Positions 37,527 to 52,600 of a DNA stretch of 64,000 nt are shown piece by piece. The DNA lies in the NCBI RefSeq assembly GCF_030272615.1, contig NW_026729188.1, positions 1 through 64,000 on the forward strand. The letters are read 5' to 3'. How positions within the stretch are numbered: the stretch's first letter is position 1; the number at the start of each line of letters is the position of its first letter. Made by a program: the position numbers and the translations under genes. This DNA is from Cryptomeria japonica (taxonomy: Eukaryota; Streptophyta; Pinopsida; Cupressales; Cupressaceae). The notes below the pieces were generated by a model that was not told where the DNA came from, made no database searches, and saw only the letters and a list, made by a program, of their open reading frames with translations.

Positions 37527-40500
37527 TCTTTACACATCTATATTGGTGTATCTTTTATAATGCATAAAAATCAGAGTTCAAACCATACACATTTGTCGTC
37601 TTATAAATATGTGCCATAACTCCAACTGACAATTAAATATTCAAACAATTCATTTTTCAATAAAAAAAGACATTCTGCTCGTACCTTAATCAGTTTATGT
37701 ATTTGGTATAAACTTCTGCACTTCACTAGTGTTTAAAATAGAGAGATTAAAGACTAGTGCATTGACTTATTCCATGCCTAAATTTCCTTGTTATACATCA
37801 ATAATTTCAGGTCTAAAATATCGATCTTTGGCTTCCACATAGGACCAACACATTATTTATAGTGTCTCCTGTCATTACTTCTCTGAGAAAGTGGATTACC
37901 TTATACTTTATATTCAAATCGCCTTGGACTTCTTATATCTCCGTCATCAATTAATTCACTATCTTTCTTGCAGATTTTATAATTAAATCAACAGTGGTCT
38001 TCCAAATCTATCATGCGGCCAACAACCACCAATTCTCCACCAGTCTAAGCTAACCACATGCCGCACATTCCTCCTTCTCTATATCTATTTATTGTAATAT
38101 CCATGCTATTTCTTCTTCTCCACACGCCTAGGGAGATAAATTCAAAATTTTCTTCTTTGATCATGTACCACGCCTATTCACAAATTTTACACAAGGACCT
38201 AATTCACTTCAACATTAAACTTCCATTTCCACTGCAAATATTTATATACCATAATTTAGCTACAACTCACTCATAGGATCAAAACCATTGCATGCTCTAA
38301 TACCAAGTTAATAATGTTGGAGACAACACAAATAATACCAGATCACAAATTGTTTTTAGAAATAAAAGATATTAATTTATTTTGAATTTTTAAGGATAAC
38401 TAGTAATGTGTTGTTCCACATTAGGCTTTTTAAAGGCTTGTATTTCTCATATATAAGCACCTACCAGATCGTAACTTCGCAACTAACCCGCTAACTTGCA
38501 ATTATTTATTTATTCTAAAACCTTACTAAAAAATAACTATTCATTAAGTACTCTAGCAGAAGTAAGCAATATTTAAGAATCATTTTCTTAAGTCCAACAG
38601 AGACTACAAGTGCGAAATTTGTAGTTTCACTTAAATCATCTTCACTCTTATTTTTTACTATGAGTTTGCACAATCCTTTCCCTCCTACCAAGTTTGTAGG
38701 TTTAATATCAATGTTAAATAATCTTGTACTTTGACGATCAATGTACTCCTTTCATTGAACCTAATCTCCTATTTAGTAAGAATAATTTTCACTATTCCAT
38801 CAAGAGCATACACAATTAAATATAATTTTAATATTTAAAATTGAGACTGATTAATCACCTTTACAGGAAAAAAGGTGTGTTTTCAACCAAATATACTATT
38901 TATAATGGCTTTTTGAAGAAGTTCTCTTGAATCTATTCCCCCATCATTTTTCTAAAGAATTATGATCGGCATGATGTGGTCAGATGCGTGGTGCTTTAAA
39001 ACAATAAATTTGAATACCATGATGGACTAAAATAGGGGTATTGGCCATGTTACTTTTAAGGCCGTCAAATTCTTTTACACATGGATAGATCTACTTGAAT
39101 ATGTCATATCCCTTTTAAAACCTGTTTATAATTTTTAGGTCATTCTTTAACTTCATAAAACTTCAAAGGGTGAATTAATTATAGTATCATCAAAAAGGTG
39201 ACAAGATTATTATAGGGAGATTTTCGTTACAAGAGCATCATCAAAAAGAGCTATTAAGAAATTATAGTAGCTACCTACAAAAATCACTATGAAACCCTCC
39301 ATTTCAAGCACCCAATAAATAGGAGAGTCTGTGTATAAAACCATAAAATTATAGATGGGAAACCATGAGATAAACCACCCAAAGTGTGATGCCCAAAATC
39401 CAAAGCCAAAATTCCAATATGATTTAAGAGGCTATAAATATCATATTCCTTCCACCTATAATAAGCTCATCATGATCTACTCCCCCACATGGGTGCTTCA
39501 CTGTCTCCAATCAAAAATAATTGATTATGCGCTAGAAGCAATCATAAGCTGGTCAAGCGTAACTCACTCTTACAAGGCTATTGTGCATATTAGATGAATT
39601 TACATTTCTATTTTGGGAAGCCCGTATTCTAGAGGTCGTAACTTCTGATACAAAAATTTGATTGAGATATTCTTTTTAAAATGATAGAGCTTTGAGGGAT
39701 ATGTGTCTCGTTCATAAGAGAGCTAAGGAAAAGCCATCTAGAATTATTTTTAAGTCAAAATATTAAATCTATTGACCAAAATTGAGATTCTATGTTCTCT
39801 AACTCAATTTTGTTTTTTGTATTATTAGCATTAGGATGCAAGTTCAAGACACGTTTCCTAAAAAACTTCCACATTTCAAACACCTTGTAAGATAAAAGGT
39901 ACTACAATCACTATTGACTAATTTTGCTAGGAAAAAATATTCCTTTAGACTAATGTCACCTTCTAAAATTCTCTACGCTCACTACACTTCGCGGCGCATT
40001 TGTAACATTTTGAGAAGAGTCAACTTTCTCAACCATCACCCTCTCATGCTCGACTGCCTAATAAAATGGTATTGAACATCAAAGTTCTCAATACTCACAT
40101 GAAAAATTGAGATATTTGTTGGATGTATGCCATAACCTCTTCAACATCGATCTATAACAGCTCCTTAACTCAGTCCCGCATATGTGCAAAGTTAAATTTT
40201 ATATTATACTTCTAAACTTACATTACATTAAGTGAGCCAAAAATGAGATTTCAAAACATGTGAGATGGAAAGTTCTAGATTACCAAAGAAAAATTTCTTA
40301 AATAAAAACCTAAATGAAAAATGGAAATATCAATTTAAATAAAGAACTTGGTACCAGACGATGGATCTCCTTGCCCAAGATGTTATTGTGATGTATCAAA
40401 AACTTTAAAGGGCTTGCCTAGTTTTTATCCCACATACAAAATAGGAGATAAGAACAAATAAAGTAGCAAAGCAAGGGAGACCAAATCATACAAAAATTAA

Positions 40501-41437
40501 AATTAACTAACTCAAATGATTAAAATAATGAAATAGAAATGAGAAGGTAGAGAAGAGATAATACCTTCGTGAGGCTGAATAACCCCGAATAAAACCTACA
40601 ATCAGGAAGAGATGAAATGTTGGGGCCCCTTAAGAGATCACAATGAATGGTTGAGCCCCTACTTTAGTTTCTCAACCTCCAAAGGAAGAGATGAAGATTA
40701 AAAAAGATGTGTCGTTTTATCCTCTGTGTTTCTAGGAGGTCGAATAATTCATAAAATCCCTAAATTCCACTCCCATGTCCACGGGGAGTCACAAACTAGT
40801 GTGTATATGTGTGGTCGAAAAGTTAGTGAAATCCCAAGGTGTCGAGTACAAGATAGGATTTAACGCTGATGGATAAAATTACATGAGAAGAATGAGAACT
40901 AATCTGTAAAACTAACAAGACCAAATTCACCTCAACTCTTTGGAGAAGCCAAGGCGACCAAGTAGGTTGTAGAGCGTTGCAACAACCTTCAAGAGAGTGT
41001 TATAAACGATAGCATATTCGCAAGAAGATTAAAATGCTCAAGATTGTTGCAGTGTGATTTTGATATGAAACATTTAGGGGATGACAAATATATCTTTGAC
41101 ATGGAAATCAATATAGATTGAGTTCAAGATTAATTTTTCTTAGTTATGGTATGCATGTGGAGGCTATTTTGTAGTGGTTATATGTGCATGAGTGCAATTT
41201 GGTGATTATTCCTTTTCCTGTCGATCATAAGTAGTCTTTGAATCAATGTCCTAGGTTAGATAATGATTTTCATATATTTAATATTTACCTCTCTAACATT
41301 TTTGTAATGACATACATTGGAAAATGGACACCCATGGGATCTTGGTAGGAATTATTTAGTTATTATTATTTTTTTTATTGGTAAATTATTTGGTTATTAT
41401 TATTCTCTAGGATACTTTAGATATTGTTAAGACCATA

Positions 41438-41690
41438 CCTTTTTTTTATAAAAACAAGTCAGGAATACATAAACGTTGGCATGTTTTCCTTTGTATAGCA
41501 TATTACAACGATTTGAGTAAGCATACACCTAAACCACAAGTCGCCTTCGGCTAAGCAGCCACGTACACTGGGATCCAGTCCATAAGGGATTGAACCTGTT
41601 GCGAAGGCGGCTCCGGGGATTTCAACCTTGGTGCATGGATTCTATATCACACACCATCGTCCTCACCAATTGAGCTACAACCCTTTGGCA
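41438..41690 (-). mobile_element. tRNA-derived SINE with both promoter boxes, unit 5
   Basis: Same fuller form as in unit 4. Target duplications at 41427-41437 and 41691-41701. Confidence 0.8.
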
Positions 41691-42218
41691 TTAAAACCAT
41701 ATTGAATAGGGTAGGTTACATAAATGTGAATGTCGATGCTGGGAGTTATAGCCATTGTTTGTCATAAGATAAATTGGCATTTTTCTTATGAATCGTTTGG
41801 GAGATATATTTGTGAGAGTGGAGCATCTTGTCACAATGGTGGGTGGCTCAGTCGCTTCCATCTTGATGATGGTGTGATGGTATTAAAGAGTGGTGACTAT
41901 TGGGGTTATCTGTTCAGATTACGGGAATTGTTTGTCATCTTTTAAATGATTTAGATTAACTTCCACCTCCTGAAGATAGCATAGAGATTTAAGGCCTTCC
42001 CTTTCAAGTATACATAAAAGAAAAGAAATCTAATCTTAGATAAAAGGAGAATTATTATTGTCAGCTAAATTAATCGGCTGTCCAGAACATAAGGCTCCTG
42101 TGTTATCTTCCAAATAACTTAAATCGGCTTTAAAGAAAAAAGACATTGTCAATAAAAAGTTAAATATTCAAAACGTAGACTGCTTGGTCATTTTTCTAAA
42201 TAATTTAAATTCACTTAC

Positions 42219-42342
42219 CACTTCGTGAGCCAGATCCAGATGTTCGTGATTGAGACCTAGGAACGAAGGCAAAGGCACGGCCAGTACCATAGCCATCTCA
42301 CTAGCCAGCATCTCCTGAGCCCACACAAGTTCCGGTTCCAGG
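42219..42342 (-). pseudogene. Decayed glycine-rich exon fragment, unit 5
   Basis: Same as in unit 3. Confidence 0.33.
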
Positions 42343-42609
42343 GCCAGCAGCGACTTCGTTGCTTACCCAGTTTCTGTTGATCCGATTGGTTAATCAGTCC
42401 TATCACCCGCTGTAGTATTCAATTATTCAAAAACCTATTGTCATCTTCAAAACGAGTTAAATTGACTTTATAATTAAAAAAATACAAGCAGATCATCAAA
42501 AATCCAAGAATAAACAGTTTCTTTGGAAAAGCTAAATACTCTCCTAATCTCTGTTTCGCTCGCAGTTGTTAAGATACACGTTTAATTCATTTCACGTTTA
42601 TATGCAAGA

Positions 42610-42754
42610 CTTATCCGCAGACCAGGCCGATAACGATAAGTCGTCTATCATATTCATTGAATCTGCGGCATCGCAGACCACGTAGGTCGTCTATCGTGTT
42701 CGTGTTAATTGCTTAGCTCAGTCACATTCCTTCCTGATGTGCATCTATATAAAG
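42610..42754 (+). promoter_or_regulatory. ACC oxidase core promoter, unit 5
   Basis: TATATAA at 42746-42752 with the duplicated upstream module. Confidence 0.6.
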
Positions 42755-42858
42755 AGCTGCGCGCACCACAGCATTGCATAAAAGTAGTAACCAGTAACCA
42801 GCAGCCCGTTTCTTCTACTCCTTTTCAAGAGAACTTGTAGTGCAAATTTATAAGGAAA

Positions 42859-44053
42859 ATGGGCGTTCCAGTGATTGACATGAAAAACATAGACGGAGGA
42901 GACAGAGAGGTGATCATGGCTGAAATAGCCAAGGCCTGCGAGAGTACTGGTTTCTTTCAGGTGAAAAACACAACTGATCATATTTTCTCATGTGCAAAAC
43001 TTACTAATTATAGAGAAAACAGAGTTGAAGTGATTTCGTTTTGTGTTTGCAGCTTTTGAACCATGGCATAGAGCATGAACTCATGGACCGTGTAAAGAAA
43101 GTTTGCTCGGAGCATTACAAGCTTAACAGAGAGCAGAGCTTCAATGCCTCTTTGCCTGTAAGGTTGTTGAGCAACGCTCTTGACAGCGATAACGCTGATA
43201 AGATCGAGAACGTTGATTGGGAAGATGTTATTCAAATACATGAGATGCAGGAGACCAATTCATGGCCTTCCCAACCCAGTGATTTCAAGTACAACAACTC
43301 AACTATTTTGTGCACAATTCAAACGTTTCTATAAATATAGAATAGAAAAAATTAATATGAGCATGATCTATATACAAGCGTTTCTGGTTTCTGGATATCG
43401 AAAAACAAAATACTAAGACATTATATTGCATTTTTCTCAGGGAAACTATCCAGGAGTTTCGAAACAAGATATTTTCATTGACAGAAAAGCTGTTGGAAGT
43501 AATAAGTTTGAATCTGGGGCTAGAGAAAGAGTACCTGAAAGAGGCATTTGCGGGAGGAGAGAAGCCCTTCTTCGGCACCAAAGTGAGCCATTATCCTCCT
43601 TGCCCTAGACCGGACCTCATCAAGGGCATCCGTGCACACACAGATGCAGGTGGCCTCATTCTCTTATACCAAGACGATCAAGTGTCCGGTTTGCAGGTCC
43701 TCAATGATGGCACTTGGGTTGACGTGCAACCCATTCCATACGCAATAGTTGTTGACATTGGGGACCAGTTGGAAGCCATCACTAACGGCAAATACACCAG
43801 CGCATGGCATCGCATTCTACCCACTAAGAATGGCAACCGTTTCTCAGTGGCATCGTTTTATAATCCCTCATATAATGCCAAGGTCTATCCCGCATCTCAA
43901 CTTACTGCTCAGACCGGTGATGAATTATCGGTTTATCCAGAGTATCCAGAGTATCTGTTTGGAGACTACATGCAGGTTTACAGCCACCAGAAATATGAAG
44001 CCAAAGAGCCACGATTCGAAGCTATGAGGATTGTGAATGTAGAATGCCAATAG
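42859..44053 (+). CDS. ACO: ACC oxidase, unit 5 copy
   Basis: Exons 42859-42960, 43053-43288 and 43441-44053. Predicted protein identical to those of units 3, 4 and 6, with an intact iron site and RxS motif. No break seen. Confidence 0.95.
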
Positions 44054-45629
44054 AATAGAGCTCTATTTACCTCCTCCTCTCCTATTTCTGTTTCTGTGGC
44101 TACTGTCTTCCATCCATTTTGATATTCCTCGTAATGTATTCCATCCATTTAAGGAATCTTTTCATCCATATATATGAATTTTTATCTATATATATCAAAG
44201 TGTTGTTTTATATAATTATAAAAGTGTTTCTTATAAAAAGATTCGTATATTGAGTTGTAGTTTGAACTCTTATATTTATCGATGTTTTTCTCTCACATAG
44301 AATTATCATAGCTAAGAACTGTGTTAGAACATTAAAATAGAAAGCATTCGTAATAATAATAGAATAGTTAACTCGTATAATCGAACATAAAAGTAATATT
44401 ATAGGTTTCCAATCATGATGCTTTGTTTATATATCGAAAATTGAAATACGACTCGCAAATGCAGCCTCTCAGTATATTTCAAAGTTGAATATGACTGAAG
44501 AATGCAACCTCCCGTTATGTTTTAAATGCAGATATAACTAGCACATATATTCTAAACAAGACATCATTGCCATTAAACGTAACATAACAAAATATGCAAA
44601 GATAATTTCACACTAGACATAAGAAATTGAAATGAAACTATTAATTTCTCTACATTCTCAAAAGTTCAAGACCTTCTATTTTTCATGGCCACTTCAATAC
44701 CTTCTATCATACTCGAGCACTACACTTTTAAGGGAAATATATCTCTTTCTTCCACAATTGCCCACCTACCCTTTATTTTGGGTTTATAAGTGCTTTGGAA
44801 ACAAAACACAATTAATTCTCTAGTGAACAACACAAGAAACTATTCCATTACAAGCATTCTAGGATAGGAATTTTATAATCAAATACTAACTCTTCTTCTA
44901 ACTTCAACAAGCATACAGTTGTCGTGAAATTTGGTCAAACAGCTGACATTGTTTGGCTGTAGGCGAGCATTATTTACACCAATTTATGAAGCACATGATG
45001 AACAATGTCTGTACATGTCGACTCTCAAATAAAAATGTCTCCTCTTCTACTATTCAGTGGTTTGTACAATCACTACACTAACATGCAAGAACATCTACTA
45101 TTAAGTAAAGATTCTAAATAAGCACGAACATATTTAGTGAGTCAAGTCTATCTTAATCATCAAAATCCATCATCCACGTATAGAGTAATACCAAAACTTA
45201 AGGGATATATTCTCTTGATCATACCTATGGATATAATTATGCCTTAATTTCCAACTTGGATAGTTTCTATTCCTTGTGAATTCCACAACAAAAACTAATT
45301 GGTGTACGACTTGATTCTTTATCCTATCTAGTGATCCAATAATATCTTATATAATATAAAATTATTCTAAACATGCCCACGAGAGATAATAATAGATTCG
45401 AAGTTTGATCCATCGAATCCATCAGACAATCCTTGAGTTTCTAAGCACAATCACGCATGCCTATTTTCGGTAGCATCTCCCTTACCAATACCGCCATCAA
45501 CCGATTTTCCTATATAAATATTCATATCTGTGTATCATTCCACAAAGCAAAGGCGCAATAATTGATGGATTGATTACCTTGGTTGGTTCAGTGTACTTCA
45601 TACATGTCGGCACCCTATTTAGTCATGTC

Positions 45630-46343
45630 TCAATTGTGGCCTATTCTATGTAGGAGTGTATATTTTTCCCTTGTCGTCTCATTATTGATAAACCTTTCGA
45701 TAGATTTACTATTTTGCATTCTGTCATGTCCTTCATAACGCACCTCAACCTTTCTCTTCTCCAGTTGGGGGCCCCCTTCTGCTCCGCTTTGTTTTCGTTC
45801 GTTTTTCTTTTCTTTCCTTGTCTGTGTTGTTGTCTTTTTTTTGTCTTGTGTTTTGGAGTCCCGAAACTCCGAGGTCCTGAACTTCTCCTTCGGATCTTCG
45901 GACTCCCAGGCTTCCTCCGTGTCCTTGACTATTCTTTCCCTTTGTTTTCTTCGAAATTCCAGGATCTCGGAGTTCCGAGTTTGGAAGAGTTCTTCCATTT
46001 CTCGAAACCTCGGAGTACGAGGTTCTCGGGTTTCGCTGTTTGTTTGTTTAGTGTTTGCATTATTTCGGACATCTTGGTTTTCAAGGTTATGGTGGCCTCT
46101 AGCTTCCCCACACCCCGAGATCTCGAAATCCTAGGTTTTCGTCCTTCTTCGTTGCTTAGGGATTTCATGATTTCGGGATCCCAGGAACCTCAGGAACTTA
46201 GTTTCCCAAGTTGCCGGCTCCTCGAACTCTAAAGTCATGTGTTTTGTTTGTTCATTGTGCGTCTTTGGTTGTCGTGCGTGTGCTTTCGTCTTGGTGTCAC
46301 CGCGTGTTGTCTCTTCAAAAGTGTATCTCAAAAAACTGATCAA
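45630..46343 (-). other. GC-richer palindrome-rich island, unit 5
   Basis: As in unit 3, with private substitutions near 46071 and 46211. The plus-strand 172-codon frame at 45714-46232 still keeps its full length. Confidence 0.4.
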
Positions 46344-46550
46344 ATGCCTTTGAGTATGTCAAAATAATTATGTGTTTCTTTATTCATTTGGAGAAATTTA
46401 ATTTTAATTTGGAAAAATCCAATAGCTCTCATTTCGATGTGATTGCGACAACCCAAATATCACCAAAGACCATATTTTCTCTCCCTCCCACTCCTCCCAC
46501 CCACCCCTGCAATGGCGTCTACCTATTCCTAATGTCATCTTTTTGTTAAT

Positions 46551-47624
46551 ATCATTGACTATCTTTTGAATAATGGTTGTGAGATTCCTGTTATTTTTCC
46601 ATTTTTCACTATCGTTGACTATCTTGTGAACAATGGTTGTGAGATTCGTGTTGCTTGACCATGACCTTGTGGTTGTAATCGTATGTATGTAAATGTGTGA
46701 TGATGCATATAATAAAATACCTTAATGCTACATACAATGTCTAATGAATGTGAATTGTTTAAATATTACCACGGTGAAAATGATGATAACAAATGGATGT
46801 AATAATCTCGACAATGACCTTTTACATGTAGAAAGAACCAAAAATAATTCAAAAGAACTATTGCAAATTCCATTGTGTTGTAGAGTCAAAACTTTACAAT
46901 GCTATTTAGAAAAAATGACTTGAGATAAAACTCGAGAATCAAGGCAAACATAAATATATAAAAGCGCATAAAGCTCAATCGCCTATGGTATACTACATGA
47001 CACGACCTATTTTACTATTAGAATACCTTCAAGTATTATCTATTATAAGGAGAGGAAATTTGAGTAACACCAAGATATGTCAATTAATAGATGATTCTAG
47101 AAAAATATTTATGGATTTCGATCTGGACCATGCAAAGATAATCAAACATCCTTTGACTACCTCTAAGTTCTCTTCTCTTATCTCGTAATAACACAAAGTC
47201 CCTAACTACAAACTCTCTATTCTAATCTCTTCCATTAAACATTTATTTAAAATGTTCTTAATATTTTTAATCCTGTCTACCGCTATTTTCTTTATCTCTT
47301 CTTTCCTAGTCAAAGATGTGATCCCTTTTCCCTAATGATTATTCAAATTACTAATCTTTGATGACAGTTGCTATTCGTATTCCAACAAATTTCAATGGTA
47401 TGTGAAGCTTACTACCGATCTCATAAGCAATTTTAATTTGAAAAACTGTGATCTCTTTCTATTGTGATTGTGTCTACCCCAAGAACATCAAATATCCTCT
47501 TTTTTTTTTTCTATTTTTTGTTATTATCATTTACTATCTTGAGCATAATGGTTGTGAGATTTTTGTTTCTTGATCATTACCCTGTGGGTGTAAGCCAATG
47601 AATTTAAATATGCAAGGCTACATA
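46551..47624. repeat. 0.9-kb degenerate repeat, reduced, unit 5
   Basis: Same structure as in unit 3; deletion join at 46592/46593. Confidence 0.8.
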
Positions 47625-49070
47625 TAATAATACAAAACGTAGATATGTTTGAAGCAGAATTGTTTTTATAATTATCAATTAATATTGTCTAAGTAACCTT
47701 GAAAATTATCAGTATCATTTCATCAATGAAATTGCAAAACACTTTAGATGTAGGGTATTTTATGTTCAACCACTTTAACACTCATACTTAAGTAATTAGT
47801 ATCAATCAAAATATGAGTGTGGATAGTATTTGATTGTGGTTTAATTGTAACTATTGTATTTTGGTTCCATTGTTAGAATGCCTCGTCAATTACAAGAAAC
47901 CTAGAGGGATAGAAAATGGCATTGGGTATATTACTAGTTTTTTGACATATTTTGCATCATGATTTTATTCTAATAAAATTCTATTGTTGTTCTCTATTCG
48001 CACAATCCAACAAGATTTCATCAATCGCTTGCTTGTACCCTACAATTCACTAGATAACACTTTTTTGTTGATTTTAGCCTATAGTTCTTCTCTCTTTAGC
48101 ATAGATGTTGAAGACATTCTTTGTGGGTAAGGAAATTCACAATGGCAAAGCCAACACATATAACACCAAATCACACTGTCGTTGTAGAAATAAAAAGATA
48201 TTAATCTATCTAGGATTCTTTAGCATGTTAATACATTTATGCACGTTAGTCTTTTGAAACCATATATTTCACGTATAACCACCAATGGGAACGTAACTTC
48301 CAAAATAACCTACTAACCAATTTTTAATTATTTATTGAAAAATCATACTAAAAAATAATTTGTAATATAATAATAGAAAATTATCCCCTATTAGATTTAT
48401 CCCAGTAAGTTTTGTGCATTGTAAGAGTTTAACACAACCCTTATCGATACTTTGATGAATCACCTTCACGAATAATCCTCACTGACACAGGAAACACGAG
48501 ACTAACTCCATGAACGGATCTCCTAATTATAGAAACCACAAACCTCTACACAACATGAAACGGCGTAGCTTTTCCCAAACCTACTTGTATAATTAGAGAG
48601 AAACATTCCTCTGACATTCTAGACCTATCAAATCCCTCTACGGTGTTGCATATGACATAACAATTCTCCTTTGAGACTCCACATATCCTTCGAGTGTTTT
48701 GAATCCTTCCTCTATGGTTTAAATGAAGATCAACCAAATGCTGCTCTTTTGTACTAAACAGCAGCAATCAAATGTTGATACATCAAGTGTACTCATATGA
48801 AAATCCAATCCCCATCTTTTCTTAAGGGGCAAAAATGGAGAAGAATGCTTCTCATGCCATGAATCACCCCTGAGCAAGAAGCTAGCTCGATATAATATAT
48901 TTCCTCCTATATCCATTTCCTCCGACCTCCTATGTGATCCTATTACACTATCCATTTGATATCTCACTAGAATCTCAAACAATACAACCATCTGAATTTG
49001 GAATCTTTGTCAAGTGTAACATAGATGACTTGAACATTTGATTAATGTTGTAACGACACAAAACTAAATT

Positions 49071-49499
49071 ATGATGGCATCCCTTTCTTCTTTTAAACAA
49101 TCATCCTCAGGTTGGTGGCAGAATTCCCTTCGTCTTCAACTCACTACTTTTCGTAACGATGTTTATGTCAATTATTCTGATGTTGTTTCTAAGGATACGC
49201 AACCAATTATTCCTAGCTAGTAATCTTCTCCTATCTTGGTTGTTGTGGGTGTGTATTTGGGGTCGCTTTCTTCTTTGTCTACTACTTCCCAATTGCCCTT
49301 GGGAAATGCTACATCTAATTTCCTTCTATTCCGATTATATCTGCTCCTCTTCATTCCAATATAGAATTACTTTCTTATGTGCCTTTTCAGGGACTCTCTC
49401 CCTCCTCTTTCCCTTTTGGTTTTAAATTTTGACGGTGACCCATCTTGGACAATTGTACATAGCAGGAAAAAGGGTTCCCTTATTCAACAAAATATATAC
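49071..49499 (+). mobile_element. Possible decayed LINE ORF1 fragment, unit 5
   Basis: Counterpart of the earlier pieces; broken. Confidence 0.2.
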
Positions 49500-49591
49500 C
49501 CTTATTTAACCACGAGAAAATATTTAATTATGAAATTTAACTCCAAAATAATCTTTTCAAATACTCCCCTTTAATAAATTCTAAAACTCCT

Positions 49592-49595
<4 letters not shown>

Positions 49596-49621
<26 letters not shown>
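49596..49621. repeat. (TG)13 microsatellite, unit 5
   Basis: Thirteen TG repeats. Confidence 0.95.
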
Positions 49622-49622
<1 letters not shown>

Positions 49623-52600
49623 TCTTTACACATCTATATTGGTGTATCTTTTATAATGCATAAAAATCAGAGTTCAAACCATACACATTTGTCGTCTTAT
49701 AAATATGTGCCATAACTCCAACTGACAATTAAATATTCAAACAATTCATTTTTCAATAAAAAAAGACATTCTGCTCGTACCTTAATCAGTTTATGTATTT
49801 GGTATAAACTTCTGCACTTCACTAGTGTTTAAAATAGAGAGATTAAAGACTAGTGCATTGACTTATTCCATGCCTAAATTTCCTTGTTATACATCAATAA
49901 TTTCAGGTCTAAAATATCGATCTTTGGCTTCCACATAGGACCAACACATTATTTATAGTGTCTCCTGTCATTACTTCTCTGAGAAAGTGGATTACCTTAT
50001 ACTTTATATTCAAATCGCCTTGGACTTCTTATATCTCCGTCATCAATTAATTCACTATCTTTCTTGCAGATTTTATAATTAAATCAACAGTGGTCTTCCA
50101 AATCTATCATGCGGCCAACAACCACCAATTCTCCACCAGTCTAAGCTAACCACATGCCGCACATTCCTCCTTCTCTATATCTATTTATTGTAATATCCAT
50201 GCTATTTCTTCTTCTCCACACGCCTAGGGAGATAAATTCAAAATTTTCTTCTTTGATCATGTACCACGCCTATTCACAAATTTTACACAAGGACCTAATT
50301 CACTTCAACATTAAACTTCCATTTCCACTGCAAATATTTATATACCATAATTTAGCTACAACTCACTCATAGGATCAAAACCATTGCATGCTCTAATACC
50401 AAGTTAATAATGTTGGAGACAACACAAATAATACCAGATCACAAATTGTTTTTAGAAATAAAAGATATTAATTTATTTTGAATTTTTAAGGATAACTAGT
50501 AATGTGTTGTTCCACATTAGGCTTTTTAAAGGCTTGTATTTCTCATATATAAGCACCTACCAGATCGTAACTTCGCAACTAACCCGCTAACTTGCAATTA
50601 TTTATTTATTCTAAAACCTTACTAAAAAATAACTATTCATTAAGTACTCTAGCAGAAGTAAGCAATATTTAAGAATCATTTTCTTAAGTCCAACAGAGAC
50701 TACAAGTGCGAAATTTGTAGTTTCACTTAAATCATCTTCACTCTTATTTTTTACTATGAGTTTGCACAATCCTTTCCCTCCTACCAAGTTTGTAGGTTTA
50801 ATATCAATGTTAAATAATCTTGTACTTTGACGATCAATGTACTCCTTTCATTGAACCTAATCTCCTATTTAGTAAGAATAATTTTCACTATTCCATCAAG
50901 AGCATACACAATTAAATATAATTTTAATATTTAAAATTGAGACTGATTAATCACCTTTACAGGAAAAAAGGTGTGTTTTCAACCAAATATACTATTTATA
51001 ATGGCTTTTTGAAGAAGTTCTCTTGAATCTATTCCCCCATCATTTTTCTAAAGAATTATGATCGGCATGATGTGGTCAGATGCGTGGTGCTTTAAAACAA
51101 TAAATTTGAATACCATGATGGACTAAAATAGGGGTATTGGCCATGTTACTTTTAAGGCCGTCAAATTCTTTTACACATGGATAGATCTACTTGAATATGT
51201 CATATCCCTTTTAAAACCTGTTTATAATTTTTAGGTCATTCTTTAACTTCATAAAACTTCAAAGGGTGAATTAATTATAGTATCATCAAAAAGGTGACAA
51301 GATTATTATAGGGAGATTTTCGTTACAAGAGCATCATCAAAAAGAGCTATTAAGAAATTATAGTAGCTACCTACAAAAATCACTATGAAACCCTCCATTT
51401 CAAGCACCCAATAAATAGGAGAGTCTGTGTATAAAACCATAAAATTATAGATGGGAAACCATGAGATAAACCACCCAAAGTGTGATGCCCAAAATCCAAA
51501 GCCAAAATTCCAATATGATTTAAGAGGCTATAAATATCATATTCCTTCCACCTATAATAAGCTCATCATGATCTACTCCCCCACATGGGTGCTTCACTGT
51601 CTCCAATCAAAAATAATTGATTATGCGCTAGAAGCAATCATAAGCTGGTCAAGCGTAACTCACTCTTACAAGGCTATTGTGCATATTAGATGAATTTACA
51701 TTTCTATTTTGGGAAGCCCGTATTCTAGAGGTCGTAACTTCTGATACAAAAATTTGATTGAGATATTCTTTTTAAAATGATAGAGCTTTGAGGGATATGT
51801 GTCTCGTTCATAAGAGAGCTAAGGAAAAGCCATCTAGAATTATTTTTAAGTCAAAATATTAAATCTATTGACCAAAATTGAGATTCTATGTTCTCTAACT
51901 CAATTTTGTTTTTTGTATTATTAGCATTAGGATGCAAGTTCAAGACACGTTTCCTAAAAAACTTCCACATTTCAAACACCTTGTAAGATAAAAGGTACTA
52001 CAATCACTATTGACTAATTTTGCTAGGAAAAAATATTCCTTTAGACTAATGTCACCTTCTAAAATTCTCTACGCTCACTACACTTCGCGGCGCATTTGTA
52101 ACATTTTGAGAAGAGTCAACTTTCTCAACCATCACCCTCTCATGCTCGACTGCCTAATAAAATGGTATTGAACATCAAAGTTCTCAATACTCACATGAAA
52201 AATTGAGATATTTGTTGGATGTATGCCATAACCTCTTCAACATCGATCTATAACAGCTCCTTAACTCAGTCCCGCATATGTGCAAAGTTAAATTTTATAT
52301 TATACTTCTAAACTTACATTACATTAAGTGAGCCAAAAATGAGATTTCAAAACATGTGAGATGGAAAGTTCTAGATTACCAAAGAAAAATTTCTTAAATA
52401 AAAACCTAAATGAAAAATGGAAATATCAATTTAAATAAAGAACTTGGTACCAGACGATGGATCTCCTTGCCCAAGATGTTATTGTGATGTATCAAAAACT
52501 TTAAAGGGCTTGCCTAGTTTTTATCCCACATACAAAATAGGAGATAAGAACAAATAAAGTAGCAAAGCAAGGGAGACCAAATCATACAAAAATTAAAATT

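Larger units (their letters stand above)
36047..38599 (-). mobile_element. Old broken LTR element (Copia-like), unit 4
   Basis: LTR-like ends at 36047-36338 and 38315-38599; primer-binding-site match at 38294-38305. Confidence 0.6.
27975..40070 (+). repeat. Array unit 4 (full)
   Basis: 12,096 bp and nearly identical to units 5 and 6. Variants shared only with unit 5 include a C at 36042 in ggaaattcac and the cgtttcc spelling near 39852; the 3' flank spelling cagtgta near 32376 is private. No gene or recognisable element is seen at 27975-29330, 29606-30122, 31958-33530, 35529-36046 and 38600-40070. Confidence 0.96.
48143..50695 (-). mobile_element. Old broken LTR element (Copia-like), unit 5
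   Basis: LTR-like ends at 48143-48434 and 50411-50695; primer-binding-site match at 50390-50401. Confidence 0.6.
40071..52166 (+). repeat. Array unit 5 (full)
   Basis: 12,096 bp. Private changes inside the GC island (catcttgg near 46071 and ttgccggctcc near 46211) distinguish it from units 4 and 6. No gene or recognisable element is seen at 40071-41426, 41702-42218, 44054-45625, 47625-48142 and 50696-52166. Confidence 0.96.
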